The notes beneath the pieces are model-generated. The model ran no database searches and was not told where the DNA came from. It saw only the letters and a list, made by a program, of their open reading frames with translations. From assembly GCF_002843235.3 (NCBI RefSeq), contig NZ_CP031123.2, forward strand, positions 868,001 through 932,000: a DNA stretch of 64,000 nucleotides. The letters run 5' to 3'. Each line of letters opens with the position of its first letter. The stretch's first letter is position 1. The stretch comes from Providencia huaxiensis. GTDB lineage: Bacteria; Pseudomonadota; Gammaproteobacteria; Enterobacterales; Enterobacteriaceae. Position numbers and translations under genes: made by a program. Of this stretch, positions 9,583 through 19,425 are shown piece after piece.

Positions 9583-10552
9583 AACTGGCTAAAAAACGCC
9601 CTACAATTTTGCCTTTATCTGTTAGCAACACAGATTGCCCATCACGCAGGACTTTTTTCAAATTGTGCTTTCGTCCGATTTTACTCAAAGCTATCTTTTT
9701 TGTACCTGATGCGAGTTTAAATGCGGTTAATCCATCTATGTGGATAAGCTGAACTAAATCTTTATGAGTAAAGCTATGTAGGTAGTAGGATTGCATATCG
9801 CTAGATAGCCACCCAAGTAGGTCGATTAAATGACGATACTCTAACTTTAGTCGGCTTAACGTTGAAGTGATATCATCAGGGGCACTTTTGATTATCGAGT
9901 TATCAAACTCATTAACTAAGTTACCAAATTTCCATATAGGTTCAAAATGAGCACATCTATTGCGCAGTTTATTTGTTTGCAGCAGCCGTTGAATGATTCT
10001 ATGTCGATTTTTTATATCTTTAGGATGTGACTTTTGATGGATAGAGTACGGGTAATACTGAAAAATTTTAGGAAATATTTGTTCCCATGGAATAATTTCA
10101 CCATTGCTGGTTTTATTAATTTTTAAAATATGCGCCCATTTTCCATTCTCTAGAGTTGAAATTATTTTATGTGGAGCAGGGGGTGGTTGAATATATTTGC
10201 CATTTTTCTTTTTCGCAGAATCAATAGCGTTGAAAAGTTTATTACTGCGTGTCAGACCTAGATAATCATACCAATTACAAGACTGAGCATTACCAGATAA
10301 TTTTTTATTACATACAGTTAATTGATTTGTAAAATAAAAATGGCTAAGAGTATTATGGATTTTGTTTCTTAACGTGATTTCAATTATACCAATCAAGTAC
10401 ATAAACTTAGTGGAAATTTCTTCATTCCAACAGTAAATGCCATGCAATTCGTTCATATCTGTTGTTTTGAATATGGTTCGATAGTTAAAAAAACGTTCGA
10501 TACTAATATCTATAATGTGTGAGTTTACATTTATGGGTGGTGCCCTAAACAT
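9581..10552 (-). CDS. Abi family protein with HEPN-like RX4H motif
   Basis: This 323-aa protein resembles the Abi_2 (AbiD/AbiF) abortive-infection family. The key site is KLRNRCAHFEPIW, where Arg197 and His202 form the RX4H motif typical of HEPN RNases and of Abi_2 proteins. The N-terminal part has the family's IEITLRNKIHNTLS helix and a YDYLG segment. HEPN/Abi proteins usually cut RNA and stop growth on phage infection, and here that is inference from family. The gene is AT-rich relative to flhA and sits where flhE is usually found. No partner antitoxin is visible next to it. Confidence 0.8.
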   Translation of the reverse strand: MFRAPPINVNSHIIDISIERFFNYRTIFKTTDMNELHGIYCWNEEISTKFMYLIGIIEITLRNKIHNTLSHFYFTNQLTVCNKKLSGNAQSCNWYDYLGLTRSNKLFNAIDSAKKKNGKYIQPPPAPHKIISTLENGKWAHILKINKTSNGEIIPWEQIFPKIFQYYPYSIHQKSHPKDIKNRHRIIQRLLQTNKLRNRCAHFEPIWKFGNLVNEFDNSIIKSAPDDITSTLSRLKLEYRHLIDLLGWLSSDMQSYYLHSFTHKDLVQLIHIDGLTAFKLASGTKKIALSKIGRKHNLKKVLRDGQSVLLTDKGKIVGRFLAS

Positions 10553-10728
10553 ATCTATCCCCGTGGTATTTAAGAGATATAGTCTAATTGATAAACGTTA
10601 TCTCAGATGAAATAGTTAAATTTACTTAACTTATCATTGAGGGGGGATGATAAAAAGAGGTTGTTACAGAGATTTTGTCTGTATTTACCCTTTATGAGCG
10701 GGATATGAAATGAATACTAGATAAGACG

Positions 10729-10757
10729 GGTGTGTTTTGGACAGGATAAAACACACC
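10729..10757 (-). terminator. flgN terminator hairpin
   Basis: GGTGTGTTTT (10729-10738) pairs with AAAACACACC (10748-10757) and directly abuts the flgN stop codon. The downstream T-run on the minus strand is weak, so termination may be partial. Confidence 0.5.
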
Positions 10758-11198
10758 TTAGATCGAAATTTTCTTACCTAATGCAGGGCTTTTTGACTCT
10801 AAACCATCCGCACCATAAGTGGATTGGTTATTATGTTTTTTCACAAAATTGAGGCGTTGAGCGTTGAGCTCAATATGCAATTGTAGCATTTGGTGATTAC
10901 GGTAATTCAGCTCTTTTAGCTCAGTTGTTAAGCTTTTAATAGCTTCCCATACACCTGCTAGTGCATCATTGCCTTCATAAGGTGCACTGATCTCAGATTG
11001 TGCTTCTAACGCTAGGCGGTTTGTTTCACCATGGCCGATCGCAGCAACTAAAAACCGTTTTTGTTCAGTGGTTTCCTGAAAAGGCGAAGGCGGCACACGG
11101 TGATAACCTAGTAATAGCTCTTCATTTTTCATCACTATTTGTAATGATTGCAAATGGGCGAGTTGTTGCTCAAGTAATATCAGTAATTCGTCAGTCAT
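10758..11198 (-). CDS. flgN: Flagellar export chaperone FlgN
   Basis: FlgN is a cytosolic chaperone that binds the C-termini of FlgK and FlgL and delivers them to the export gate. The 146-aa protein is almost wholly helical, as expected (LLEQQLAHLQSLQIVMKNEELLL; TTELKELNYRNHQMLQLHIELNAQRLNFVK). It ends in a disordered tail with YGADGL, seen in other FlgN. It lies 9 bases after flgM in a two-gene operon with a FliA-type promoter. Its clients are encoded at 20.5-23.2 kb. Confidence 0.93.
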   Translation of the reverse strand: MTDELLILLEQQLAHLQSLQIVMKNEELLLGYHRVPPSPFQETTEQKRFLVAAIGHGETNRLALEAQSEISAPYEGNDALAGVWEAIKSLTTELKELNYRNHQMLQLHIELNAQRLNFVKKHNNQSTYGADGLESKSPALGKKISI

Positions 11199-11207
11199 AG
11201 TGGTTAT

Positions 11208-11510
11208 TTATTTCATTGATAACATGCATTCATGAGCATCGCGCAAAATGCCATCAGCAATTTTTTCAGCATCCATAGTTAGGGTGCCATCTTTGATTGC
11301 TTGTTTAATTTGTTCAACTTTAGCACTATTAATATCACTTGCTTGTGGTTGCAATAATTTTTTTTGTAGCTCACTAGGAGCAAAAGAACTTTCTTTAACG
11401 ACTTCATTAGTGGGCACTTTTTTGTCCCGCATCGGGGCAGCCGCATCTTGTGGATCGCGGTTTGTCACCTGAGTCAACGCAGAAATTGCAGATGTTTGCT
11501 CAATAGCCAT
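11208..11510 (-). CDS. flgM: Anti-sigma-28 factor FlgM
   Basis: FlgM holds FliA inactive until the hook is finished, when it is exported. The 100-aa protein has a disordered N-terminal half and a C-terminal FliA-binding helical part (NSAKVEQIKQAIKDGTLTMDAEKIADGILRDA) typical of the family. It is first in the flgMN operon. A FliA-type promoter at 11549-11575 gives feedback control, and fliA is encoded at the far end of the window. Confidence 0.96.
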   Translation of the reverse strand: MAIEQTSAISALTQVTNRDPQDAAAPMRDKKVPTNEVVKESSFAPSELQKKLLQPQASDINSAKVEQIKQAIKDGTLTMDAEKIADGILRDAHECMLSMK

Positions 11511-11548
11511 AATGTGTTTTCCTATTCCCGATTTTTTTCATATGTGAG

Positions 11549-11575
11549 TTATCGGCTTATATTGATGAATCTTTA
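11549..11575 (-). promoter_or_regulatory. Sigma-28 (FliA) promoter of flgMN
   Basis: On the minus strand the site reads TAAA-N15-GCCGATAA, an exact match to the enterobacterial FliA consensus with exact spacing. It lies about 40 bases before flgM. Confidence 0.9.
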
Positions 11576-11614
11576 GTGTGTATAGTGTTACAAAATATTG
11601 CACCATTCACCAGC

Positions 11615-11989
11615 TATACTCGTCATACTTCAAGTTGCAGCGTTGTTAACTGCGCTCAGATAGCCGAATCACATACTTGTGTATGCTCATCGGTCTCTCT
11701 TCACTTGTCGCCTAGCTGCAACTCGAATTATTTAGAGTATATACTCGTGATACTTCAATCCGCAGTGTTGTTGACTGCGCTCAGCTCGCCGGATCACATA
11801 CTCATGTATGCTCATCGGTCTCTCTTCTCTTGTCGCCTAGCTGCAACTCGAATTATTTAGAGTATATACTCGTGATACTTCAATCTGCAGTGCTGTTGAC
11901 CGCGCTCAGCTCGCCGGATCACATACTCATGTATGCTCATCGGTCTCTCTTCACTTGTCGCCTAGCTGCAACTCGAATTATTTAGAGTA
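11615..11989. repeat. Three tandem ERIC-type elements
   Basis: Three head-to-tail copies start at 11615, 11740 and 11865 with a period of exactly 125 bases. Each begins TATACTCGT(C/G)ATACTTCAA and ends GCAACTCGAATTATTTAGAGTA. These outer parts match the known ERIC ends (TATACCCGTCATACTTCAAGTTGC). Copies 2 and 3 share changes against copy 1 (GTGATACTTCAATC, CTCGCCGG), so they arose by later duplication. Neighbouring copies share the TA at the junction. They fill the gap between flgM and flgA. Any reading frames inside them are spurious. Confidence 0.85.
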
Positions 11990-12004
11990 CAAGTGGGGTT
12001 GTTT

Positions 12005-12673
12005 TTATTTTAATGCCACTTGAACACTGCCATTTTCGAGTGCTTCCCCATTCACAACTTGCCCATTTAACAAGCGCACTCGGGTATTTTGGCCGGCAGT
12101 GGCGTTGTTAATCGCTCTGCCTTCGTATTTCACTGAAAAATTATCACCATTGGCGAACACAAATACCGTTTGCCCCGCTTTTATTGCCCATGGTTGTCTT
12201 GTCATTGATTTTGTGAATGTTTGTCCGGCTGGAATATTGCGCAGGGCGATCGCTCCGCGAAGTGCGATTTTATCGGTGCTTGCGCCTGCAGGTAGCTTAT
12301 GTAATAAGCCCTTTTTAGTTCCGATATCAACAAACTGTATAGATTCCCCTCTGGTTATATTACGTGTGGCTACGTAATACTGGCCTGTAACATTCACCGT
12401 TAGCTGAATAAACTGTTTTTTCTTGCCACATTGTACTGGGAGGGAAACATTACCCATATTGCGTCCACCAATAGGTGGGTTGATTTGAGGGTGCTCACAA
12501 GTTGGCCAACGCTCAATTGGGGTTTTAATTTCTATTGAAATGTGCGTTTTCTTGCCATGAATTTGGCGAAAATAATGGTTGATATCTTGGGGTAACGACG
12601 CTTCAGAAAGCGCTGGAGTAAGCCCTAACAAACTGATTACCATATATAATGGCATTTTTTTAGCGTAATACAT
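12005..12673 (-). CDS. flgA: Flagellar P-ring assembly chaperone FlgA
   Basis: FlgA is a periplasmic chaperone that helps FlgI form the P ring. From ATG 12673 the protein is 222 aa, the usual length, and starts with a signal peptide (LYMVISLLGLTPALSEA). A GTG at 12709 would add 12 residues. The SAF-type domain is in the C-terminal half (VATRNITRGESIQFVDI, GAIALRNIPAGQTFTKSMTRQPWAIKAGQTV). It is transcribed away from flgB, and the 208-base gap between them should hold the divergent early-class promoters. Confidence 0.93.
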   Translation of the reverse strand: MYYAKKMPLYMVISLLGLTPALSEASLPQDINHYFRQIHGKKTHISIEIKTPIERWPTCEHPQINPPIGGRNMGNVSLPVQCGKKKQFIQLTVNVTGQYYVATRNITRGESIQFVDIGTKKGLLHKLPAGASTDKIALRGAIALRNIPAGQTFTKSMTRQPWAIKAGQTVFVFANGDNFSVKYEGRAINNATAGQNTRVRLLNGQVVNGEALENGSVQVALK

Positions 12674-12881
12674 CCCGTTGTATTCCCCCCAACAAACAAA
12701 CTTTTTCACGATTGCAGTTTACGCAGCTCCGTAATAATGAATGAGCCAAATAGGTCAATTATTTTGCCTTTATCTCGCCATTAGATTTTTTAGTAGGCCG
12801 CTAAGATATGCGGGTCGAATTTTAATTTTTACTCACGAACGCTCAAATTCAAGGATCGCGTTATTTCCATTGAGGCCCACT

Positions 12882-13295
12882 ATGATTGATAAATTAAACG
12901 CCACGTTTGCTTTCCAGCAACAGGCTTTGTCAATACGCGAAGCAAGGCAGACCGTATTAGCTTCAAACATTGCTAATGCCGACACCCCCGGCTACCAAGC
13001 ACGTGATATTGACTTTAATCGTCAACTTCAACAAGCCATGGATAAAGGTGTGGTAGGGGGAAAAGGCGTGACGCTCGCTGTTACGTCGAAAGGACATATC
13101 GAAGGGCGAGGGGGCAAAGCGCCAAATATTGACCTGAAATATCGTGTTCCTTACCAAACCTCAATGGATGGTAATACGGTAGATATGGATATTGAACGCA
13201 GCCAATTCGCAGATAACACCCTGAAATATCAGACCGACCTTACATTCATCAATAGCCGCGTCAAAAGTATGCTGGCTGTCTTACAGCAAGGGTAA
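12882..13295 (+). CDS. flgB: Proximal rod protein FlgB
   Basis: FlgB is a proximal rod subunit of the basal body, exported through the type III gate. The 137-aa protein has the flagellar rod signature ([21 protein letters not shown]) and a C-terminal helix ([25 protein letters not shown]). ATG 12882 matches family starts ([16 protein letters not shown]). The longer open frame from 12741 is upstream leader. It heads the flgBCDEFGHIJ operon. Confidence 0.96.
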   Translation: MIDKLNATFAFQQQALSIREARQTVLASNIANADTPGYQARDIDFNRQLQQAMDKGVVGGKGVTLAVTSKGHIEGRGGKAPNIDLKYRVPYQTSMDGNTVDMDIERSQFADNTLKYQTDLTFINSRVKSMLAVLQQG

Positions 13296-13300
13296 TCTTC

Positions 13301-13705
13301 ATGGCTTTACTGAGTATTTTTGATATCTCTGCATCTGCATTGACCGCGCAATCTCAACGCTTGAATGTCAGTGCGAGCAATATGGCAAACGCAGAAAGTA
13401 TTGCAGGGCCTGATGGTCAACCATATCGTGCAAAACAAGTCGTTTTTCAAATGGCACCACAAGGGCGCCACGAAGTGGGAGGCGTGCGTGTGAGTGAGCT
13501 GATAGAAGACCCTACGCCACCCCGTATGGAATATAAGCCCGGTCACCCGTCAGCGAATGAAAAAGGCTATGTGCAAATGCCGAATGTCGACATGGTTGGT
13601 GAAATGATCAATACCATTTCAGCCTCCCGTAGCTATCAAGCCAACTTAGAAGTGATGAATACAGCAAAAACCTTGCTGCAAAAGACACTCACAATAGGCC
13701 AGTAA
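13301..13705 (+). CDS. flgC: Proximal rod protein FlgC
   Basis: FlgC is a rod subunit next to FlgB. The 134-aa protein starts with the rod motif ([25 protein letters not shown]) and ends with the helix typical of axial proteins ([37 protein letters not shown]). It lies 5 bases after flgB. Confidence 0.97.
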   Translation: MALLSIFDISASALTAQSQRLNVSASNMANAESIAGPDGQPYRAKQVVFQMAPQGRHEVGGVRVSELIEDPTPPRMEYKPGHPSANEKGYVQMPNVDMVGEMINTISASRSYQANLEVMNTAKTLLQKTLTIGQ

Positions 13706-13717
13706 GGGAGCGTTTTC

Positions 13718-14575
13718 ATGGGAATTGCAGCCACAATGTACGACTCTTTGGACAATTCGATAGCTGGCCCTGAGCCGGCTGCGAGCAATGTGCCAAAGAA
13801 AAGTCAAAGTGACGATATGCGCGACACTTTTTTAAAAATGATTGTCACGCAGATGCAAAACCAAGACCCAACAAAACCAATGGAAAATACGGATTTAACC
13901 AGTCAATTGGCACAAATTGCCACGCTTGAAAGCATGAATAAACTCAGCGATAGCGTGAGTGGCATTTCCCAACAAATTGGTTCAGGTCAGTCATTACAAG
14001 CCACTCAGCTTGTCGGAAAAGGTGTGCTTATTCCGCGCAATGAAATCATTTTAGCACCACTCAAGAAAGAGAACACAGGCGAAGACAGCAATGTGACTAA
14101 GCCATCAAACCCGCTTCCTGACGAGGGCATCAGCCCAAATAGCCCTTCAATGTTTGGGCTTAGTAACAAAGGTGCTATTGCAGGTGAAGAGGGCGGTGAA
14201 GAGCCGCAATCTGAATATATTTCCTCGCCGTTTGGGTTCTTTTTACCGAAATTGGCGGACAACGTTGAAATTACTATTCGCGATAAAAACCGAATGGTTG
14301 TGCGAACCATTACCTATGATACGGAAGTTAAACCCGATATCTATGATATGGCGTGGGATGGTCGTGATAACAACGGCAACTTGGTCACGGATACAACAGG
14401 AAAATATTACTTTGATGTGAAAGCCGTCAGTTCAGGGGCTGAAATCGAAGTGACCAAACTGGGGTATACCCGTGTTAACGGTGTGACCCCAGGCTCTGAC
14501 GCACCATTACTTGATGTTGGCATTGGGCAAAGTGTCCCGCTGAGCAGCATTTTCAAAGTTTATCCATCTTCTTAA
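13718..14575 (+). CDS. flgD: Hook-cap scaffold protein FlgD
   Basis: FlgD caps the growing hook and lets FlgE polymerise. The N-terminal conserved part (DTFLKMIVTQMQNQDPTKPMENTDLTSQLAQIATLE) and the C-terminal FlgD Ig/Tudor-like region (YDMAWDGRDNNGNLVTDTTGKYYFDVKA) are present. At 285 aa it is longer than the E. coli protein (231 aa). The extra length is mostly a Gly/Glu/Pro/Ser-rich stretch at about residues 110-170. It follows flgC by 12 bases. Confidence 0.95.
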   Translation: MGIAATMYDSLDNSIAGPEPAASNVPKKSQSDDMRDTFLKMIVTQMQNQDPTKPMENTDLTSQLAQIATLESMNKLSDSVSGISQQIGSGQSLQATQLVGKGVLIPRNEIILAPLKKENTGEDSNVTKPSNPLPDEGISPNSPSMFGLSNKGAIAGEEGGEEPQSEYISSPFGFFLPKLADNVEITIRDKNRMVVRTITYDTEVKPDIYDMAWDGRDNNGNLVTDTTGKYYFDVKAVSSGAEIEVTKLGYTRVNGVTPGSDAPLLDVGIGQSVPLSSIFKVYPSS

Positions 14576-14602
14576 TTTACCCCCAATACTCATGGAGAAA
14601 AT

Positions 14603-15862
14603 ATGTCTTTTTCACAAGCAGTCAGTGGCTTAAATGCAGCCTCAGCGGGGCTTGATTCAATTGGTAATAATATTGCCAACTCCGCAACAAATGGTTTTAA
14701 AGGCGCGACGACCTCATTTGCCGATATGTTTGCAGGCTCAGGTGTTGGCTTAGGTGTCAATGTGGCCGCAGTGACCCAAAATTTTAAAGATGGCCCAATC
14801 ACGCGCACGGATAGAGCGACAGACGTTGCCATCTCAGGTAATGGTTTTTTCCGCGTACAAGACCAAAACGGTGATACTTACTACAGCCGTGATGGTCAAT
14901 TCTTACGCGATAAAAGCGGTAATTTAGTCAATAACCAAGGGATGGTAGTCACAGGTTACCCCGCGAGTGTTGATGAAAAAGGCAATGTTACCATTCAAAG
15001 TGGTGGTGTTCCTGCTGGTTTGAATATTCCAACCGATATGATGGATGCAAAAGCGTCGGAATTAGCGAAATTAACCATTAACCTGAACTCAGAAGATAAA
15101 ATCAAAGATAAACCTTTCGATGTAAACAACCCCGATGATTCAGCAACTTACAATTTCAGCACGACTATGACGGCGTATGATAGCCAAGGTAACACGCATG
15201 AAATTTCCGTGTACTTTGTAAAAAGTGCGGATAATGAATGGAAAGTGTATGCCAAAGATGCGAACGACAAAGTTGCAACGCAATTAATCAATACTGAGGA
15301 TGTAGACGATACCGTTGTTGTTCATAATAAATTAATTTTTGATGGTAACGGGCGTTTGTCTGCACCTACAGATGCCACTTTTGATTTTAATTATAAAGGG
15401 CTAAATGGTGCAAATGATGGTGTTCTTAGAGTTGACCTAAACAAAACTCGCCAACAAAAAGTCAGCGAGTCTTCCGTTAGTGCGATTGATGTTAATGGCT
15501 ATCCTGCTGGTGAATACACCACCTTTAAAATCGAAGATAACGGTTTGATTACCGCTAACTATTCTAACCAACAAAAACGTGTGGTTGGTCAAGTGGCATT
15601 ATCCGCTTTCGCAAACCCAAATGGTCTGGTCTCCCAAGGTGGTAACGTTTGGGCCTCTTCTAATGCGTCAGGTAACCCGATGGACGGCGTTCCGGGTGTC
15701 GGCCAGTTTGGTAAATTAACCAGCGGTGCGTTGGAGTCTTCTAACGTGGATATGAGCCAAGAGTTAATTAGCATGATTGTGATGCAGCGTAATTACCAAT
15801 CAAACGCGCAAACCATCAAGACACAAGATCAGATGTTACAGACGCTGGTTAACTTACGATAA
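14603..15862 (+). CDS. flgE: Hook protein FlgE
   Basis: FlgE polymerises into the flagellar hook. The 419-aa protein starts with the axial-protein motif (MSFSQAVSGLNAASAGLDSIGNNIANSATNGFKGATTSFADMF) and ends with the conserved helix (SSNVDMSQELISMIVMQRNYQSNAQTIKTQDQMLQTLVNLR). The variable middle carries the D1/D2 domains. It is slightly longer than E. coli FlgE (402 aa). A GGAGAAA site precedes the ATG. Confidence 0.97.
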   Translation: MSFSQAVSGLNAASAGLDSIGNNIANSATNGFKGATTSFADMFAGSGVGLGVNVAAVTQNFKDGPITRTDRATDVAISGNGFFRVQDQNGDTYYSRDGQFLRDKSGNLVNNQGMVVTGYPASVDEKGNVTIQSGGVPAGLNIPTDMMDAKASELAKLTINLNSEDKIKDKPFDVNNPDDSATYNFSTTMTAYDSQGNTHEISVYFVKSADNEWKVYAKDANDKVATQLINTEDVDDTVVVHNKLIFDGNGRLSAPTDATFDFNYKGLNGANDGVLRVDLNKTRQQKVSESSVSAIDVNGYPAGEYTTFKIEDNGLITANYSNQQKRVVGQVALSAFANPNGLVSQGGNVWASSNASGNPMDGVPGVGQFGKLTSGALESSNVDMSQELISMIVMQRNYQSNAQTIKTQDQMLQTLVNLR

Positions 15863-15877
15863 AACAAGAGGGTGGCC

Positions 15878-16633
15878 ATGGATCACGTCATTTATACCGC
15901 GATGGGAGGAGCGCGTCATGCGCTGGAAAACCAAGCGATTGTTTCAAATAACATTGCCAATGTGTCAACCGCAGGCTTTAAAGCGCAATTGTCCGCAATG
16001 CGTGCCGTACCGATAAATGGTGACAGCGAGCAAACCAGAACACTGGTGGTGGCTTCTACTCCCGGTGCTGATATGAGCCAAGGGCCGCTCAATTATACGG
16101 GTAAACAAACCGATGTTGCGTTGAATGATAAGCACTTTTTGGCTGTTGAGTTAGCAGATGGCACAGAAGCTTATACCCGTAACGGTAATATTCAAGTGTC
16201 TAGTGAAGGTGAACTTGTCATTGGCGAACGTCGCTTACAAGGTGATGGTGGGCCAATTAACGTTCCGCCAAATGCAGAATTAACCATTGGTGCAGACGGG
16301 ACAGTTACCGCGCTTTTAGCCACTGACCCGCCAACGATGTTAGGGCAAATCGGGCGCTTGAAAGTGGTTGAAGCGCAGCCGCAAGACTTGATCCGTGGCG
16401 AAGACGGCTTGTTTCATTTATCACCACAAGGGCAAGCGGCAAATGGCAATGTTTTGCCACAAAGTGAACGCGGAATTGTCACTGCGGGGGTGATTGAAGG
16501 CAGTAATGTCAATGCTGCGGAAGCCATGGTCTCGATGATTGCCAATGCAAGGCACTTTGAAATGCAAATGAAAGTTGTCCGCAGTGCTGATGAAAATGCA
16601 CAACGGGCGAACCAACTGCTCGCTGTTAGCTAA
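15878..16633 (+). CDS. flgF: Proximal rod protein FlgF
   Basis: FlgF is a rod subunit. I chose ATG 15878 (MDHVIYTAMGGARHALENQ) because other FlgF proteins begin MDHAIYTAMG; a GTG six bases upstream would add two residues. The 251-aa protein carries the rod signature (AIVSNNIANVSTAGFKAQLSAMRAVP) and a C-terminal helix (NAAEAMVSMIANARHFEMQMKVV). AGAGGGTGG lies just upstream. Confidence 0.96.
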   Translation: MDHVIYTAMGGARHALENQAIVSNNIANVSTAGFKAQLSAMRAVPINGDSEQTRTLVVASTPGADMSQGPLNYTGKQTDVALNDKHFLAVELADGTEAYTRNGNIQVSSEGELVIGERRLQGDGGPINVPPNAELTIGADGTVTALLATDPPTMLGQIGRLKVVEAQPQDLIRGEDGLFHLSPQGQAANGNVLPQSERGIVTAGVIEGSNVNAAEAMVSMIANARHFEMQMKVVRSADENAQRANQLLAVS

Positions 16634-16651
16634 ATACAGTAAGGAATTATT

Positions 16652-17434
16652 ATGATCCGCTCATTATGGATTGCTAAAACAGGGCTTGATGCTCAACAAA
16701 CTAACCTTGATGTTATTTCGAATAACTTAGCAAACGTTAGTACCAATGGCTTCAAGCGCCAACGCGCTGTTTTTGAAGATTTAATGTACCAAAACATTCG
16801 CCAACCGGGTGCTATGAGCTCTGAACAAACGTCGTTACCATCGGGTTTGCAGATGGGAACGGGGTCACGCCCTGTTGCCACTATGCGTATTCATGCTCAA
16901 GGTGCATTAAATAAAACGGGAAATACCAACGATATCGCTATCAGAGGCCAAGGTTTTTTACATGTGCAAATGCCGGATGGTACAGATGCCTATACACGTG
17001 ATGGGGCACTACAGCCAAACCAAGATGGCCAATTAGTGACGTCCAGTGGTTACCAAATCGTTCCTGCGATTATGATCCCCGATAACGCGAATAGCTTGTC
17101 AATTGCGCGAGATGGTACCGTGACCATCACCGTCTATGGCGATAACCAACCACAGCAAATTGGCCAAATTACATTAACCACCTTTATTAATGACGCCGGT
17201 TTGGAAAGTATGGGGGAAAATCTGTATATGGAAACCGCCAGTTCGGGCGCACCAAATGAAAGTGCACCGGGTACCAATGGCGCAGGTTTACTTTATCAAC
17301 ACATGTTAGAAACCTCTAACGTCAATGTGGCAGAAGAGTTGGTCAACATGATCCAAACTCAACGTGCTTATGAAATCAACAGTAAGGCGGTATCCGCTTC
17401 TGACCAAATGTTACAGCGATTAACGCAATTGTAA
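16652..17434 (+). CDS. flgG: Distal rod protein FlgG
   Basis: FlgG forms the distal rod that spans the periplasm. The 260-aa protein is the normal length, with the opening [46 protein letters not shown] and the conserved end [38 protein letters not shown]. An AAGGAATT site precedes the ATG. Confidence 0.98.
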   Translation: MIRSLWIAKTGLDAQQTNLDVISNNLANVSTNGFKRQRAVFEDLMYQNIRQPGAMSSEQTSLPSGLQMGTGSRPVATMRIHAQGALNKTGNTNDIAIRGQGFLHVQMPDGTDAYTRDGALQPNQDGQLVTSSGYQIVPAIMIPDNANSLSIARDGTVTITVYGDNQPQQIGQITLTTFINDAGLESMGENLYMETASSGAPNESAPGTNGAGLLYQHMLETSNVNVAEELVNMIQTQRAYEINSKAVSASDQMLQRLTQL

Positions 17435-17503
17435 CGGGTAAGAATACGTAGAAATAACTCATTGCGATAGTGATGAGTTATTAATGAGAGGGACCTCTTC
17501 GTG

Positions 17504-18286
17504 ATGATAAAACGTACACAGCAGCAAAAGAGTAACATGATGATTGAAAGCGGCACGATTTCTCAACAGCAAAAAGCAGCGTTGCTAACACGTTTCATAA
17601 CACCTAAACAGGCAGGGTTACTTGCCATTTTGGTCTTAGTTACCAGCGGTTGTGCACAAATCAAATCGCGTCCATTAGTGGACACCCAAACCACGGCAAT
17701 CCCAACAGCACCGACAGCACCTGCACCGAATGGCTCGATATTTCAAAGCGCTCAACCCGCTTACTATGGTTATCAACCATTGTTTGAAGACAGGCGTCCT
17801 CGTAATGTTGGCGATATTTTGACCATTAACTTGCAAGAAAACGTGAGTGCGAGCAAAAACTCCTCAGCGAATGCCAATCGTAGTGGGAAAACAGGTTTCT
17901 TAGCTGCGATCTTACCGGGTTTCATGCAAGGGTGGATTGGCGGTAAAAACACAGAATTAGATATTAAAGGTAACAGTGACTTTAGCGGCAAAGGCGGTGC
18001 CAATGCCAACAACACCTTTAAAGGCACCATCACTGTCACTGTAGACCAATTATTGGCGAACGGTAACTTACATGTGGTTGGTGAGAAACGTATTGCGATA
18101 AACCAGGGAACGGAGTCGATTCGTTTCTCAGGAGTGGTTAACCCGCGCACTATCGGCTCAGACAATCATGTGAGCTCGACACAAGTCGCTGATGCACGCA
18201 TTGAATATGTGGGTGACGGCTATATTAACGAATCGCAAAACATGGGATGGCTACAACGCTTTTTCTTAAATGTTTCGCCTTATTAA
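17504..18286 (+). CDS. flgH: Flagellar L-ring lipoprotein FlgH
   Basis: FlgH forms the outer-membrane L ring. A lipobox (LVTSGC) marks the lipidation site. The rest is typical ([76 protein letters not shown]). From ATG 17504 the protein is 260 aa against 232 in E. coli, because about 38 mostly polar residues precede the signal helix ([14 protein letters not shown]). The true start could be ATG 17537 or a later TTG. The 3' end is certain, the 5' end is not. Confidence 0.92.
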   Translation: MIKRTQQQKSNMMIESGTISQQQKAALLTRFITPKQAGLLAILVLVTSGCAQIKSRPLVDTQTTAIPTAPTAPAPNGSIFQSAQPAYYGYQPLFEDRRPRNVGDILTINLQENVSASKNSSANANRSGKTGFLAAILPGFMQGWIGGKNTELDIKGNSDFSGKGGANANNTFKGTITVTVDQLLANGNLHVVGEKRIAINQGTESIRFSGVVNPRTIGSDNHVSSTQVADARIEYVGDGYINESQNMGWLQRFFLNVSPY

Positions 18287-18321
18287 TTAAACATTAGCGA
18301 GAAAACAGCCGAGATAATTTA

Positions 18322-19425
18322 ATGAAAAACAACGTATTAATTTTGCTATCACTATTTTTTTGCTTCGCTTTTTCAGCACACAGTGAGCGTATTAAAGATT
18401 TAACTACCGTTCAAGGCGTGCGAGATAACGCGTTGATTGGCTATGGTTTAGTTGTGGGTCTTGATGGGACAGGTGACCAAACCATGCAAACGCCGTTTAC
18501 GACCCAAAGCTTGAATAACATGCTGTCGCAAATGGGCATCACGGTGCCACCGGGTACCAATATGCAATTGAAAAATGTAGCTGCGGTCATGGTCACCGCC
18601 AAATTGCCTCCTTTTGCACGTACAGGGCAATCCGTGGATATTGTCGTTTCCTCAATGGGTAACGCGAAAAGCTTACGTGGCGGTACGTTGTTGATGACTC
18701 CCTTAAAAGGGGTTGATGGGCAAATTTATGCGATGGCTCAGGGTAACATCTTAGTGGGTGGTGCGGGTGCCAGTGGCGGCGGCAGTAGTATTAAGGTCAA
18801 TCAACTCAATGGCGGCCGTATTACTGGTGGAGCAACTATCGAACGTGAGTTGCCGAGCAGTTTCGGGCAAAGTGGTGCGATTAACCTGCAATTAAACGAA
18901 GATAGCTTCACATTGGCACAAGATATTGCGGATGCAATTAACCGAATGGGCGGTATGGGAACCGCGTCTGCGTTAGATTCTCGGACAGTGCAATTACTGG
19001 TTCCTGCCAATAATCGCGACCAAGTGCGCTTTTTAGCACGAGTGCAAGAACTGAATGTGCGTGCGCCAGTGGCTGAAGCGAAAGTGATCCTCAATTCACG
19101 CACCGGCTCTGTGGTGATTAACCGCAGTGTCACACTAGATAGCTGTGCTGTTGCACACGGTAGTTTAGCGGTCACGGTAGAAAGGCAAACTCAAGTGAGC
19201 CAGCCGGACACCCCATTTGCGGGTGGGCAAACCGTGGTGACACGAAACACCAGTGTCGGAGTACAAGATAGGGGCGGAGCATTGCAAAAAGTCAACGCCA
19301 GTGTGCAATTAAACCAAGTCATTCAAGCGCTGAATACACTCGGTGCAACGCCAAACGACTTGATGTCGATACTGCAAGCGATGGAAAGTGCAGGCTGTTT
19401 ACGTGCGAAACTGGAGATCATCTAA
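18322..19425 (+). CDS. flgI: Flagellar P-ring protein FlgI
   Basis: FlgI forms the periplasmic P ring around the rod, with help from FlgA and DsbA. The 367-aa protein starts with a signal peptide ([21 protein letters not shown]) and continues with the conserved [33 protein letters not shown]. Two Cys residues (in LDSCAVAHG and [13 protein letters not shown]) probably form the family's disulphide. Its stop overlaps the flgJ ATG by one base. Confidence 0.97.
   Translation: MKNNVLILLSLFFCFAFSAHSERIKDLTTVQGVRDNALIGYGLVVGLDGTGDQTMQTPFTTQSLNNMLSQMGITVPPGTNMQLKNVAAVMVTAKLPPFARTGQSVDIVVSSMGNAKSLRGGTLLMTPLKGVDGQIYAMAQGNILVGGAGASGGGSSIKVNQLNGGRITGGATIERELPSSFGQSGAINLQLNEDSFTLAQDIADAINRMGGMGTASALDSRTVQLLVPANNRDQVRFLARVQELNVRAPVAEAKVILNSRTGSVVINRSVTLDSCAVAHGSLAVTVERQTQVSQPDTPFAGGQTVVTRNTSVGVQDRGGALQKVNASVQLNQVIQALNTLGATPNDLMSILQAMESAGCLRAKLEII

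Noticed and set aside
9478..9720. 80-codon plus-strand frame after flhA, considered as an flhE remnant
   Set aside because: It runs through the perfect hairpin into the antisense of the Abi gene and shows no FlhE features.
11576..11860. 94-codon plus-strand open frame
   Set aside because: It lies inside the tandem ERIC-type repeats, has no ribosome binding site and a repeat-driven composition.
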